The notes: generated by a model not told the origin, from the sequence alone. A DNA stretch of 64,000 bases from Erythrobacter sp. (GCF_011765465.1 NZ_CP050265.1:1612001-1676000); one strand, 5' to 3'; positions 52,328 through 61,870 are shown, numbered from the stretch's first letter. A program made the numbers and translations.

Positions 52328-54528
52328 ACGAAGACGACATCCAGCAGATCTTCTTCGTCGAGTGCGAGGAATCGCTCGAAGCCGCCGAGGCCGGGCTCGA
52401 TGCCTGCCGCAACGGCACGCACGACGACGAGACGATCAACGCGATCTTCCGCGCGGTCCATTCGGTGAAAGGCGGCGCGGGGGCCTTCGGGCACCTCGCG
52501 ATGCAGGCGTTCACCCATTGCTTCGAGAACCTGCTGGGTGAAATCCGCGAACACAAGATCGAACTGACCCCGGCGCTGGTCGACCTCATGCTGACCGCGC
52601 TCGACCTGCTGCGCGACCACGTTGAAGCCGCCCGCAGCGGGGCCGAGGCGCCCGACGATGCCGCCCTTATCGGCCAGCTCGAAGCGGCGCAGGCGGGCGG
52701 CGACGGTGGCGGCGTCGTTGGCGAAGATGCGCCTGCCGCACCGTCCGAGCAGGAACCGGAGGCACCGCAGGCGCCGGAGGCTCCCTCGGCCTCCTCCGGC
52801 CTCGACGATCTCGACGCGCTGCTCGACGAACTCGCGGCCGATCCGGCCCCCGCTGCCTCGCCCGAGCCCAGCCCTGAACCCGAACCCGAACCCGAACCCG
52901 TCGCCGACTCCGCGCCTGCGGACGGTGCGACCGAAACCGGCGGCGGCGCGGAGTGGCTCGTGCACATCCGGCCCCATTCGGGCGCCATGGCGAACGGCAG
53001 CGAGCCGCTCTTGTGGCTGCGCGAACTGGCCGAGCTGGGCGGCACCTGCGAGGCGTGCGACGTCTCCGCGATCCCCGCGCTCGAACGGCTGCTGGTCGAG
53101 GAAGGCTATTTCGGCTGGACCTTCCGGATGCCCGCCCACGTCACCCGCGAACAGGTCGCGGACATCTTCGACTTCGCGGGCGAGGATGTCGCCGTCGCCT
53201 ATGGCGAGGACGGCCTGCCCGCGGTCAAGATCCCCCGCCGCGAAGCGCCCGTCGACCCGCCCGGCCAGCCCACCCCGCCGCTCACCGCCGAACGGCGCAA
53301 GCCGCAAGGCGCGTCCGGCGGGAGCAGCAGTCCTGCGGTCGGCGGGTCGCAATCGGTCCGCATCGACCTCAAGAAACTCGACCGCCTGATCGACGGCGTG
53401 GGCGAGCTCGTCATCGCGCAGGCCATGCTGACCCAGCGCCTCGCCGATGAAAACGTCGCCCATGTCGAGGAGCTCGCGATGCTCGACACGCTCGTGCGCG
53501 ACATCCAGGAACACGCGATGGCCTTCCGCGCCCAGCCGATCAGCGCGGTGTTCGGGCGCGTGCCGCGCCTGCTGCGCGAACTGGCGGGCAAGACCGGCAA
53601 GCACGTCAAGCTCGAGGTGACCGGCGAGACGACCGAGCTCGACAAGACCGTGATCGAGCGCCTGTCCGAGCCGATGACCCATCTCATCCGCAACGCGGTC
53701 GACCACGGCATCGAACCGGCCGAGGACCGCCAGGCGGCGGGCAAGGACCCCGAAGGCACGCTGTCGCTTTCCGCCGAACAGAAGGCGGGCCGCATCGTCA
53801 TCCGCATCGGCGACGACGGACGCGGGATCGACCGCGAGAAGATCCGCGCCAAGGCTGTCGCGAGCGGCATCATCGCCGAGGACGCGCAACTGTCGGACGA
53901 GGAATGCTGCCAGCTCGTCTTCGCCCCCGGCCTGTCGACCGCCAAGGAGATCTCGAACATTTCCGGGCGCGGCGTGGGCATGGACGTGGTCAAGCAGAAC
54001 GTGAAGGACCTGGGCGGGCGCATCACGATCGAATCCGAACCGGGCAAGGGCACGACCTTCGTCCTCGCCCTGCCGCTGACGCTGGCGATTTCCGACGGGA
54101 TGATCGTCGAGGTCGGCGACCAGTCGCTCGTCATCCCGCTGACCCACGTGATCGAAAGCCTGCGCCCCGCGGCGGACGAACTGAAAGGGCTTGGCACGCA
54201 GCGCCAGATGCTCAACGTGCGCGGCGCCTTCGTGCCGATCGTCTCGCTGGGCGCGATGACCGGCGCGCGCGACTGGGAGGCCGATCCGAGCAAGGGCGTG
54301 CTGGTGCTCGTCGAGACCGAAGGCAGCGGGCGCGCCGCGCTTCTGGTCGATGCGATCGCCGACCAGCGGCAATTCGTGATCAAGAGCCTCGATGCCCATT
54401 ACCGCGCGGTCGACAGCGTCGCGGGCGCGACGATCATGGGCAATGGCCAGGTCGCGCTGATCGTCGATGTCGATTTCCTCGTCCAGTCGACCGGTGCGCC
54501 GGCCCCCGGAATGGCGCACGCGGCATGA
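52324..54528 (+). CDS. cheA: Chemotaxis histidine kinase CheA
   Basis: A 734-residue CheA. The HPt domain (about 1-105) has the phospho-accepting His 46 in FRAVHSVKGGAG. A Pro/Glu/Ala-rich linker (about 130-200, including PEPEPEPEP) and an intermediate domain (about 205-305) follow. The dimerisation domain (about 340-400) starts at SVRIDLKKLDRLIDGVGELV, and the ATPase domain shows HLIRNAVDHGIE, DDGRGID, GRGVGMDVVK and GKGTTF. A C-terminal CheW-like domain (about 590-734) completes it. It autophosphorylates at receptor arrays and donates phosphate to CheY and CheB. Coupled by 4-nt overlaps to the STAS gene before and cheR after. Confidence 0.96.
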   Translation: MNEDDIQQIFFVECEESLEAAEAGLDACRNGTHDDETINAIFRAVHSVKGGAGAFGHLAMQAFTHCFENLLGEIREHKIELTPALVDLMLTALDLLRDHVEAARSGAEAPDDAALIGQLEAAQAGGDGGGVVGEDAPAAPSEQEPEAPQAPEAPSASSGLDDLDALLDELAADPAPAASPEPSPEPEPEPEPVADSAPADGATETGGGAEWLVHIRPHSGAMANGSEPLLWLRELAELGGTCEACDVSAIPALERLLVEEGYFGWTFRMPAHVTREQVADIFDFAGEDVAVAYGEDGLPAVKIPRREAPVDPPGQPTPPLTAERRKPQGASGGSSSPAVGGSQSVRIDLKKLDRLIDGVGELVIAQAMLTQRLADENVAHVEELAMLDTLVRDIQEHAMAFRAQPISAVFGRVPRLLRELAGKTGKHVKLEVTGETTELDKTVIERLSEPMTHLIRNAVDHGIEPAEDRQAAGKDPEGTLSLSAEQKAGRIVIRIGDDGRGIDREKIRAKAVASGIIAEDAQLSDEECCQLVFAPGLSTAKEISNISGRGVGMDVVKQNVKDLGGRITIESEPGKGTTFVLALPLTLAISDGMIVEVGDQSLVIPLTHVIESLRPAADELKGLGTQRQMLNVRGAFVPIVSLGAMTGARDWEADPSKGVLVLVETEGSGRAALLVDAIADQRQFVIKSLDAHYRAVDSVAGATIMGNGQVALIVDVDFLVQSTGAPAPGMAHAA

Positions 54529-55448
54529 CGGCGGAGCGCGCGGCGGGCACGCGAGGGGGCGAAGGGAGCGGCGGCGAGGCCGCGCTCGTCCCCGGCATCA
54601 GCCCGATGGTCTATTCCGAAGCAGACTTCCTTCGCATCGCCGAACTCGCGCGGGTCGAGGCGGGCATCGTCCTTTCCGAACGCAAGCGGATGCTCGCCTA
54701 TTCGCGCCTCGCCCCGCTGGTGCGGCGCAGCGGGCGGACGAGCTTCGGCGAATATCTCGACCTCATCGAAACCGACCCGGGCGAAGCGATGAACGCGATC
54801 GCCGCGATCACCACCAACCACACCTATTTCAACCGCGAGCCGCACCATTTCGAGCATTTCGAGGCCGAGGTCCGCCCCGGACTCGTCGCCCGCGCTTCGC
54901 AAGGCGGGCGCGTCCGATTGTGGTCGGCGGGCTGTTCGAGCGGGGAGGAGATCTGGACGCTGATGATGGTCCTGCTGGGCGAGGACAAGGGCGCGGGCAA
55001 GCGGCTCGCGACGCGCGACGTGGTTGCGCTCGCGAGCGACCTGTCGGGCCAGGCGCTCGCCAGCGCCAAGGCCGCGACCTACCCGGCCGAGGCGATTGCC
55101 GCCGTGCCCGAGCGCCTGCGCCGCCACTGGACCGCACCCGCCGCGCCTGCCGCCGCAAGCGGACCGGAACGGCTCTCCATCGGCCCGGAGCCGCGCGCGC
55201 TGGTGCGCTTCCGCCAGCTCAACCTTCTGCGCCCCTGGCCCTTCGCCAATGCCTTCGACGTGATCTTCTGCCGCAACGTGATGATCTATTTCGATGCCGC
55301 CTCGAAGGAGCAGCTCGTCCTCGCGCTCGCCCGCCAGCTTGCGCCGGGGGGCTATCTATACATCGGCCATTCCGAGCGCGTCTCGGGCGAGGCGAGCGCG
55401 CTGATCGATCCCGTAGGCCCGACGATCTACCGGCGGAGGGCGGCATGA
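54525..55448 (+). CDS. cheR: Chemotaxis protein methyltransferase CheR
   Basis: A 307-residue SAM-dependent glutamate methyltransferase acting on MCPs. The N-terminal helical domain is followed by TTNHTYFNREPHHF (the TTNxTxFFR family motif), the SAM motif LWSAGCSSGEE, SDLSGQALASA, and the FDVIFCRNVMIYFD segment. About 30 Gly/Ala-rich residues precede the domain. It overlaps cheA and cheB by 4 nt each. A docking partner may be the DWSEF tails of MCP 1 and 2. Confidence 0.95.
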   Translation: MTAERAAGTRGGEGSGGEAALVPGISPMVYSEADFLRIAELARVEAGIVLSERKRMLAYSRLAPLVRRSGRTSFGEYLDLIETDPGEAMNAIAAITTNHTYFNREPHHFEHFEAEVRPGLVARASQGGRVRLWSAGCSSGEEIWTLMMVLLGEDKGAGKRLATRDVVALASDLSGQALASAKAATYPAEAIAAVPERLRRHWTAPAAPAAASGPERLSIGPEPRALVRFRQLNLLRPWPFANAFDVIFCRNVMIYFDAASKEQLVLALARQLAPGGYLYIGHSERVSGEASALIDPVGPTIYRRRAA

Positions 55449-56545
55449 ACGCGGCGGTGAAACCTCCCCTGCGCGTCCTCGTGGTCGACGATTCGGCGGT
55501 GATGCGCGCGCTGCTTCAGCACCGCCTCACGCGAGAGGCCGACATCGAGGTCGTGGGCTCTGCCGCCAATGCGAACGAAGCGCGCGCGCTGATCAAGGCG
55601 CTCGACCCGGACGTGGTGACGCTCGACATCGAGATGCCGGGGATGGACGGCCTGTCCTTCCTCGAGAAGATCATGACCCTGCGCCCGACCCCGGTCATCA
55701 TTGTCTCCAGTGCGACCGAGGCGGGGGCGAGCGCGACCGCGCGGGCGCTGAGCCTGGGCGCGGTCGATTGCTACGCCAAGTCCGAACTCCAGCGCGGCAC
55801 GGGGCACGACGACGGCGGCGCGCTCGCGCGGATGGTGCGCGAGGCGGCCTCGGTCCGGCTCGGCCCGGCGCGCGGGGGGGACCGTCCCGCCGGGCGCCCC
55901 CGCGCGCCCGCTCCCCGGCCTGCATCCGCGCCGCAGCCCGCGCCCCCGCTGCGTCCCGGAGGTGCGCCCGAGCTCATCGCCATCGGCGCCTCCACCGGCG
56001 GGGTCGAGGCGCTTCACACCCTGCTCGCGCGGTTCCCCGAGGATTGCCCGCCGACGCTGATCGTCCAGCACGTCAACGCCTGTTTCGCCCCCGCCATTGT
56101 CCAGTCCCTCGGCCGGATCGCGCGCCCGCGCGTCATGCTCGGCGAAAGCGACCTGCCCCTCGCCCGCGGGACGGTCCTGCTCGCGCCGGGCGATGCCAAG
56201 CATATGCTCGTCGCGAGCGCAGGGGCGCGCGGCCACCGCTGCGTGCTGCGCGCGGGCGAGCCGGTCGCCGGCCACCGCCCGAGCGTCGATATCCTGTTTC
56301 GCTCGGTCGCCGAGCGGGTGGGCGCGCGCGCCTGCGGCGTCCTGCTTACCGGCATGGGCCGCGACGGCGCGGAGGGGCTTGCCGCCATGCACCGCGCCGG
56401 CGCGCACACCATCGCGCAGGACGAGGACAGCTGCGTCGTCTTCGGAATGCCGCGCGCCGCGATCGCGCTCGGCGCGGCAAGCGAAGTCCTACCGCTAGCC
56501 AGCATCGCCGATGCCCTGTTCACTCCCGAGGAGATCGCCCGATGA
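55445..56545 (+). CDS. cheB: Chemotaxis protein-glutamate methylesterase CheB
   Basis: A 366-residue CheB. The receiver domain (about 1-125) has phospho-acceptor Asp 61 (LDIEMPG). A Pro/Arg/Ala-rich linker (about 135-172) leads to the methylesterase domain with the full triad: Ser 183 (IGASTGG), His 209 (VQHVNA) and Asp 307 (TGMGRDG). It removes methyl groups from MCP glutamates and deamidates glutamines. It is the intact counterpart of the degenerate protein at 46654-47694. Overlaps cheR and cheD by 4 nt. Confidence 0.96.
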   Translation: MNAAVKPPLRVLVVDDSAVMRALLQHRLTREADIEVVGSAANANEARALIKALDPDVVTLDIEMPGMDGLSFLEKIMTLRPTPVIIVSSATEAGASATARALSLGAVDCYAKSELQRGTGHDDGGALARMVREAASVRLGPARGGDRPAGRPRAPAPRPASAPQPAPPLRPGGAPELIAIGASTGGVEALHTLLARFPEDCPPTLIVQHVNACFAPAIVQSLGRIARPRVMLGESDLPLARGTVLLAPGDAKHMLVASAGARGHRCVLRAGEPVAGHRPSVDILFRSVAERVGARACGVLLTGMGRDGAEGLAAMHRAGAHTIAQDEDSCVVFGMPRAAIALGAASEVLPLASIADALFTPEEIAR

Positions 56546-57126
56546 GCGCCCCGCTTTCCATACCCCCGTCGGACCTGGCGCAGGCCGACCTCGAAGCCCC
56601 TGCGCCGGTTCGGCTCACCATCCTGCAGGGCCAGGCGAAGGCCAGCGCCGACCCGGCGGTGGAAATGGGCACGGTGCTCGGCAGCTGCGTTGCGACCTGC
56701 CTGTTCGACCTGCGCGCGCGGGTCGGGGGGATGAACCACTTCCTTCTGGCAGAACCCCCCGAGCACGCAGACCGCGCCAGTTTCGACCGCGACTACGGCC
56801 TCTTCCTGATGGAGCTGCTGGTCAACGAGATGCTGCAACTGGGCGCGAGCAAGTCGCGCATGAAGGGGCGACTCTACGGCGGGGCGAACATCAATCCCGA
56901 CCTTGCGCCGATCGGTTCGGCGAATGCCGCCTTCGCCCGCGATTTCCTTCGCCGCGAGGGGATCGAGCAGGTCTACGAGGACCTCGAAGGGCGCCACGCG
57001 CGCCGCATCCAGTTCCGCCCCGCCTCGGGCCTCGTGCGCTGCCGGGTGGTCGCGCGCGATGCCGCACCTACGCAAAAACCACTGGCCCGGCCGCAATCGG
57101 CGATTGGGACGGTCGAGCTATTCTAG
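56542..57126 (+). CDS. cheD: Chemoreceptor glutamine deamidase CheD
   Basis: A 194-residue CheD. The catalytic Cys 49 (VLGSCVATCLFD) and His 66 (GGMNHFLL) are present, and the fold continues with KGRLYGGANIN. It deamidates Gln residues in MCPs. The start overlaps the cheB stop by 4 nt. The C terminus IGTVELF has the VELF-type ending common in CheD of this group. It precedes cheY by 17 nt. Confidence 0.94.
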   Translation: MSAPLSIPPSDLAQADLEAPAPVRLTILQGQAKASADPAVEMGTVLGSCVATCLFDLRARVGGMNHFLLAEPPEHADRASFDRDYGLFLMELLVNEMLQLGASKSRMKGRLYGGANINPDLAPIGSANAAFARDFLRREGIEQVYEDLEGRHARRIQFRPASGLVRCRVVARDAAPTQKPLARPQSAIGTVELF

Positions 57127-57143
57127 CACGAAAGGATCAGGAT

Positions 57144-57599
57144 ATGTCGCCAGCCCACGCTTCCTCGCCCCGCAGCGCGCCCCCGAATACCGCGCCCGCC
57201 GATACCGCCACCGCCGAGAACCCCGGCGGGGACGGATCGATCCGCGTGCTGACCGTCGACGACAGCGCCTCGATGCGCGCGCTGCTGCTCGCCGCGCTGT
57301 CCTCGCGCGGGTTCGCGGTCGAACAGGCCGAGGACGGGCAGGAAGCGCTCGAATGGCTGGCCACCAACGAGGTCGACGTCATCATCACCGACATCAATAT
57401 GCCGCGGCTCGACGGGTTCGGCCTGATCGAGAAACTGCGGGGAAGCGCGCTCCATGCCGACCGGCCGATTCTCGTGCTGACCACCGAAAGCTCGGACGAA
57501 AAGAAGGCGCGCGCCCGCAATGCCGGGGCGACCGGCTGGATCGTCAAGCCCTTCGATGCCGACAAGCTCACGACCGCGCTGCGGCGCGTGACCCACTGA
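57144..57599 (+). CDS. cheY: Chemotaxis response regulator CheY
   Basis: A 151-residue single receiver domain with an unusual 33-residue disordered N-terminal extension rich in Ala, Pro and Thr. The acidic pair DD (39-40), phospho-acceptor Asp 83 (ITDINMP), Thr/Ser 113-114 and Lys 135 (VKPF) are all present. AAAGGA lies 6-10 nt before ATG 57144. It carries the CheA phosphate signal to the flagellar motor. The gap to cheW is 37 nt. Confidence 0.93.
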   Translation: MSPAHASSPRSAPPNTAPADTATAENPGGDGSIRVLTVDDSASMRALLLAALSSRGFAVEQAEDGQEALEWLATNEVDVIITDINMPRLDGFGLIEKLRGSALHADRPILVLTTESSDEKKARARNAGATGWIVKPFDADKLTTALRRVTH

Positions 57600-57636
57600 G
57601 CCCGACCCCCACCCCCAGGAGCGGAAAAAGAGACCC

Positions 57637-58077
57637 ATGCGCTGCGAACTGATCACTTTCGGGATAGCCGACCAGCTTTTCGGCATCGACATCATGACGA
57701 TCCGCGAAATCCGCGCCTGGTCGCCTGTGACGCGCCTGCCGCGCGTGCCCGAATATGTCGCGGGCGTCGTCAACCTGCGCGGCGCGGTGCTGCCGGTGAT
57801 CGACCTGTCGATCCGATTGGGGTGGCAGGCGACCGAATGCACCCCGCGCAATCCCATCATCGTGACCGAATTCGAAGGCCAGTCGCGCGGGCTGATCGTG
57901 CACGATGTCAACGACATCGTCTCGCTCGACGCCGAAGACCTCCAACAACCCGACGCGGTGCAGAACGATTACATCACCAATTTCCTCGAAGGCGTGGCCC
58001 CGCTGGGCGACGACATGGTCATGGTGCTCGACCTCACCAAGCTGATGGCGAACGACGAGCTGGACCTTGCCGCATGA
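57637..58077 (+). CDS. cheW: Chemotaxis coupling protein CheW
   Basis: A 146-residue CheW. The fold begins LITFGIADQLFGIDIMTIREI and contains VAGVVNLRGAVLPVIDLSIRLG and VMVLDLTKLM. It couples CheA to receptors. An AGGAG lies 15-19 nt before ATG 57637. The stop overlaps the following small gene by 4 nt (58074-58077). Confidence 0.95.
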   Translation: MRCELITFGIADQLFGIDIMTIREIRAWSPVTRLPRVPEYVAGVVNLRGAVLPVIDLSIRLGWQATECTPRNPIIVTEFEGQSRGLIVHDVNDIVSLDAEDLQQPDAVQNDYITNFLEGVAPLGDDMVMVLDLTKLMANDELDLAA

Positions 58078-58343
58078 GCCAAGCCCTGCCCCAAGGCATC
58101 CACCCCGCCATCGCGCAATCGCTCGGCGCGCTCGCCAGCGATACCGAAGGCATGGGTCTCGCCCTGTGTTCCGATCCCGACATCGCGGCCCGGCACATGG
58201 AGCAGTTGCAGGCGATCGACCGCATCTCGCAGTCGCTGCGCGAACTCGCCCGCGTGCTGGCGGCGAGCGATCCCGAAGCGGCGGTGGGCGAGATCTGCCT
58301 CGGCGACCTGCGCGCGGCGCTGGAGGAGGCGTGTGCGTCCTGA
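58074..58343 (+). CDS. Small helical protein of the chemotaxis operon (89 aa)
   Basis: Unrecognised 89-residue protein, mostly helical. A central segment, LQAIDRISQSLRELARVLAA, is reminiscent of helices in CheZ-like or flagellar helper proteins, but this resemblance is weak. It is coupled to cheW by a 4-nt overlap and overlaps the next small gene by 11 nt (58333-58343). Being kept in the operon with overlaps argues that it is a real gene with a chemotaxis-related role. Confidence 0.65.
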   Translation: MSQALPQGIHPAIAQSLGALASDTEGMGLALCSDPDIAARHMEQLQAIDRISQSLRELARVLAASDPEAAVGEICLGDLRAALEEACAS

Positions 58344-58653
58344 GAAGATCATGCTCGCGGGCCACGTCGCCGCGCTCGGCTTCGCCTTCGCCACGGCGCT
58401 GCTCTGCCCGCGTCCTGGCGAGGCGGCGTTGCTGCTGCCGCTGCATGGCGCGGGGCCGGACGCGGCGCTCGCCTGGGCGGCCCGCGAGGAGGCGCGCTTC
58501 CTCGCGCTCGATACGGCCAGCGGACGCGTGGTCGCGCTGGTCCCCGATCACGGCAGCCTGTTGAGGGCGCTGGCTGCCGGCATCATCCCGATCGCGGCCG
58601 ACGGGACGGGCTGCGCGGGGGTTAAGGACGGAGAGACATCGTGGAAGAACTGA
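58333..58653 (+). CDS. Small protein with N-terminal hydrophobic segment (106 aa)
   Basis: Unrecognised 106-residue protein. A hydrophobic N-terminal stretch ([18 protein letters not shown]) could be a signal peptide or membrane helix, followed by a mixed domain. The start is GTG 58333 and lies inside the preceding gene. Its end overlaps MCP 3 by 13 nt. The frame is open over the whole gap, and the overlaps on both sides are operon-like, but no homologue is recognised, so confidence is moderate. Confidence 0.5.
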   Translation: MRPEKIMLAGHVAALGFAFATALLCPRPGEAALLLPLHGAGPDAALAWAAREEARFLALDTASGRVVALVPDHGSLLRALAAGIIPIAADGTGCAGVKDGETSWKN

Positions 58654-60167
58654 ACCGCCTGCGCCTCCAGGGCGTGCAATTGCTTGCGGGGCTTTCGGCC
58701 CTGTGCAGCGCGATCGTCGCGGGCTGGGCGCTCTATTCGGGCGCGCCCGCCTTCGCGTTGGCCGGGGCCGCGCTCGTCGCCCTGCCGCTGTTCTGCGCCG
58801 CCACGGGGCGTGCCGATGCCGCCGCGCGCATCGCGCTGGGGGCGACCTTCCCGCTCTATGCCGCGCTGTTCCTCGCGCTCGCCAAGGGGTCGGGCTGGAT
58901 CATCGACTGGCACATGACCTTCTTCGCCTTCCTCGCGACGCTTGCGATCATGGCCGACTGGCGGGTGATCGCCGCCGCGACAGTGACCACGGCGGTCCAC
59001 CACCTCGCGCTCAATTTCATCGCCCCGCTGTATGTCTTTCCCGACGGGGCGGACCTGCTGCGCGTCCTGTTCCACGCCGTCATCGTGCTGGTCGAGGCGG
59101 GCGTGCTCGTCATGCTGTGTCTCAGGCTCGAAGCGCTCGTGACGGGCCTGATGGCCGCGCGGCGCGAACAGTCCGAGCAGGAACAGCGCACCGCACGCGA
59201 GCGCGAGCGGATCGCGCACGAACAGAACGAGGTTCTCGCCGCGATGAGCGCCCGGCTGAAAGCGCTTGCCGCGGGCGACCTCAAGGCCCGGCTGCAAGAT
59301 CCTTTCCCCGGCGATTACGACAGCGCGCGCGTCATGCTGAACGACAGCTGCGCCGCGCTCGACAAGCTGGTCGGAGCGGTCGCGCACAACGCCGATCTCG
59401 TCGCCAGCGGGTCGCGCGAAATGCGCGAGGCGTCGAACGACCTCGCTTCCAAGACCGAGGAGCAATCCGCCTCGATCGAGAACGTCGCGCGCACCACCGC
59501 CGACCTGCTGCGCGAATTCAAGGAGAATTCGGAAGCCTGGTCCACCACCCGCACCACCGCGCTCGAGGCCAAGGCCGATGCCGACCGCGGCAGCGAGGCG
59601 ATCAAGGGCGCGGCCGAGGCGATGGAGCGGATCGAGGCGTCGTCCGCCCAGATCGGCGAGATGATCGCTTTCATCGATTCGATCGCCTTCCAGACCAACC
59701 TCCTCGCCCTCAACGCCGGGGTCGAGGCCGCCCGCGCGGGCGAGGCGGGCAAGGGCTTCGCGGTCGTCGCGGGGGAGGTGCGCGAACTCGCCCAGCGTTC
59801 GGGCGAAAGCGCGACCGCAATCAAGGAACTGATCCGCACCTCCAAGACCGAGGTCACGACCGGGGTGGAAAGGGTGCAGGAACTCGTCACCCTCTTGGGC
59901 GGTGTCGTCACCCGCTTCACCGAAATCGCCGAGCGGATCGACGAGATCGCGGGCAAGTCGGACCGCTCGCTCGCGGGGATCGAGCACATCAACGAGGCGA
60001 TGGAACTGCTCGAACGCGCGATGCAGCAGAACGCGGCGATGGCCGAACAGACCAGCGCCGCCTCGGCCCAGCTAATGCAGAGCGCGGGCGAGTTGAAAAG
60101 CCACGTGGCGAGCTTCGATCACGGGGCCGCGGGCGAAGGCCCCTCCGACCTGCGCGCCGCCGCCTGA
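58641..60167 (+). CDS. Methyl-accepting chemotaxis protein 3 (multi-spanning membrane sensor)
   Basis: A 508-residue receptor of a different class. The N-terminal 170 residues are 5-6 membrane helices without a large periplasmic domain. A coiled-coil linker (about 170-205, rich in Glu and Arg) and the signalling hairpin with [21 protein letters not shown] follow. It ends DLRAAA and lacks the DWSEF tail of MCP 1 and 2. The start is GTG 58641 after GGAGAG. A multi-spanning sensor suggests detection of a membrane-associated or energy-related signal. It is last in the che operon and is followed by a hairpin at 60182-60215. Confidence 0.92.
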   Translation: MEELNRLRLQGVQLLAGLSALCSAIVAGWALYSGAPAFALAGAALVALPLFCAATGRADAAARIALGATFPLYAALFLALAKGSGWIIDWHMTFFAFLATLAIMADWRVIAAATVTTAVHHLALNFIAPLYVFPDGADLLRVLFHAVIVLVEAGVLVMLCLRLEALVTGLMAARREQSEQEQRTARERERIAHEQNEVLAAMSARLKALAAGDLKARLQDPFPGDYDSARVMLNDSCAALDKLVGAVAHNADLVASGSREMREASNDLASKTEEQSASIENVARTTADLLREFKENSEAWSTTRTTALEAKADADRGSEAIKGAAEAMERIEASSAQIGEMIAFIDSIAFQTNLLALNAGVEAARAGEAGKGFAVVAGEVRELAQRSGESATAIKELIRTSKTEVTTGVERVQELVTLLGGVVTRFTEIAERIDEIAGKSDRSLAGIEHINEAMELLERAMQQNAAMAEQTSAASAQLMQSAGELKSHVASFDHGAAGEGPSDLRAAA

Positions 60168-60181
60168 GCGCGCCCCTTCTT

Positions 60182-60215
60182 GCCGCGGTGCGCTCCTTCG
60201 GGAACGCGGCGCGGC
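60182..60215 (+). terminator. Long hairpin with TTCG loop after the chemotaxis operon
   Basis: A 15-bp stem with two mismatches (60182-60196 with 60201-60215) is closed by a TTCG tetraloop. It lies 15 nt after the MCP 3 stop. There is no T-run, so it may be a processing or pausing element as well as a terminator. Confidence 0.6.
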
Positions 60216-60252
60216 CTGCCACCCGGTGAAGGCACCGGAACCCGTCGCCCTT

Positions 60253-60291
60253 CGCGGGGATGCCCCGATGAGTTTCATCGGCAGCCCCGCG
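60253..60291. promoter_or_regulatory. Nested hairpin upstream of the DUF1800 gene
   Basis: An outer 7-bp stem (CGCGGGG 60253-60259 with CCCCGCG 60285-60291) encloses an inner perfect 7-bp hairpin (CCGATGA 60265-60271, TCATCGG 60275-60281). It is 125 nt before ATG 60416. It could be a leader RNA structure or part of a terminator array; no riboswitch class is recognised. Confidence 0.35.
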
Positions 60292-60415
60292 GAGGGTTTG
60301 GCGTATCTCGCCCGTTCCCCCTTCGAGCCGCGCGACATTTCGCGACCGAGCGCGACGTGACAGGCATGGACGCGCAAGGCATCCTTGGCGGCGCGGCAGA
60401 AGAGGGAAAGGTGGC

Positions 60416-61870
60416 ATGAGGAAACGCAGCATTGCTCTCAACCGCTTCGGCTACGGCCTGCGCTGGCGGGATGGAGCGCGCGGGGCCACCGATCCCGAAG
60501 CCGCGCTGCTCGCCCAGATCGACCGCTTCGACCCCGCCCCGCCGGGCCTTGCCGGGCGCGCGGACACGTCGGGCAAGGCCGGCGAAATCCTCGAACTGCT
60601 GCGCCGCAACCGGATGATGCGCGAACGCGCCCCCGCAGGCGCGCAGACCGGGGCGATGATGGCTGGCGAAAGAATGGCAGACACTGCTCGCGGGCCGCTG
60701 GCCGACCTGCCGCCCGACATCCGTCGATCCTATATGGACGCGGGCCGGGTGCTGCGGCGGGACATCGCGCTCAAGGTCAACACCGCGGTGGTGAGCGACA
60801 CCCCCTTCATCGAGCGGCTGGTCCATTTCTGGTCCAACCACTTCAGCGTCTCCGCCGCGAAGCCCGGCACCCAGCACCAGGTCGGCAACCACGAATTCGC
60901 CGCGATCCGCCCGCGCGTGCTCGGGCGCTTTTCCGACCTGCTCAAGGCCGCGGTGCTGCACCCGGCGATGCTGCTCTATCTCGACCAGTTCCAGTCGGTC
61001 GGTCCCCATTCGCGCTTCCAGCAGCGCGCGCGGCGAGGCGCCGGGCGAGAGCGCGGCCTCAACGAGAACCTCGCGCGCGAAATCCTCGAACTGCACACGC
61101 TCGGCGTCGAGGGCGGCTATACGCAGGGCGACGTGACCGAATTCGCCCGCGCGCTGACCGGCTGGACGATTGCCGGGATCCGCCGGATCGAACGCTTCGC
61201 CGATCCGCAGCCGGGCGGCGCGGCCTTCGTCGCCTTCGCGCACGAGCCGGGAACGCGGCGAATCATGGGGCGCAGCTATCCGCAAACCGGGCCGGAGCAG
61301 GCGCTTGCCGTGCTCGATGACCTCGCCGCCCACCCCGCGACCGCGCGCCACGTTGCGACCAAGCTCGCGCGGCATTTCGCGGGCGATGCCCCGCCGACCA
61401 GCCTCGTCGCGCGGCTCGAGGCCGACTTCCTCGCCACTGGCGGCGACCTTGCCAGCCTGACCCGCACGCTCGTCGCCTCGCCCGAGGCGTGGACCGAAAG
61501 CCCCGCGAAATATCGCGCGCCGTTCGAATGGCTGGTCGCGGTGCTGCGCCTGACCGGCGTCGAGAACCTCGACGACAAGCGGATTGCGGGCGCGCTGCGC
61601 GAACTCGGCCAGGTGCCGTGGCGCGCGCCCTCACCCGCAGGCTACGACGATCTCGCGGCGAGCTGGGCCGGGCCGGACGCGCTGGTGCGGCGGGTGGAAC
61701 TCGCCGAAAGGGTCGCGCGCAATGTCCCGGCAGGCGACGTCATGGCGCGCGCCGAAGCGGCCTTTCCCGGCGCGCTGTCCGACAATACGCGCAGCTGGCT
61801 CGCCCGCGCGGAAAGCGGGACGCAGGCGCTCGGCCTGCTGCTGGTCGCGCCCGAGATGATGCGGAGGTGA
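60416..61870 (+). CDS. DUF1800 family protein
   Basis: A 484-residue protein of the DUF1800 family. The typical conserved parts are RFGYGL at the start, LVHFWSNHFSVSA, LREILELHTLGV-like LAREILELHTLGVEGGYTQ, and the C-terminal WAGPDALVRRVELAERVA. No signal peptide is evident. The family is nearly always next to DUF1501, as here (5-nt gap); the function is unknown to me, though exported redox or cell-surface roles have been proposed for the pair. AGGGAAAGG precedes ATG 60416. Confidence 0.9.
   Translation: MRKRSIALNRFGYGLRWRDGARGATDPEAALLAQIDRFDPAPPGLAGRADTSGKAGEILELLRRNRMMRERAPAGAQTGAMMAGERMADTARGPLADLPPDIRRSYMDAGRVLRRDIALKVNTAVVSDTPFIERLVHFWSNHFSVSAAKPGTQHQVGNHEFAAIRPRVLGRFSDLLKAAVLHPAMLLYLDQFQSVGPHSRFQQRARRGAGRERGLNENLAREILELHTLGVEGGYTQGDVTEFARALTGWTIAGIRRIERFADPQPGGAAFVAFAHEPGTRRIMGRSYPQTGPEQALAVLDDLAAHPATARHVATKLARHFAGDAPPTSLVARLEADFLATGGDLASLTRTLVASPEAWTESPAKYRAPFEWLVAVLRLTGVENLDDKRIAGALRELGQVPWRAPSPAGYDDLAASWAGPDALVRRVELAERVARNVPAGDVMARAEAAFPGALSDNTRSWLARAESGTQALGLLLVAPEMMRR

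Noticed and set aside
50020-54519. A very long open frame (about 1,499 codons) on the minus strand across MCP 2 and cheA
   Set aside because: It is antisense to clearly recognisable receptor and kinase genes. Its translation is low-complexity and rich in Arg, Asp, Gly and Ala. Such frames arise from GC-rich codon bias.
60201-60230. GGAAC element resembling an EcfG (general stress) promoter
   Set aside because: The GGAAC is part of the TTCG hairpin, and no CGTT element follows at the required distance.
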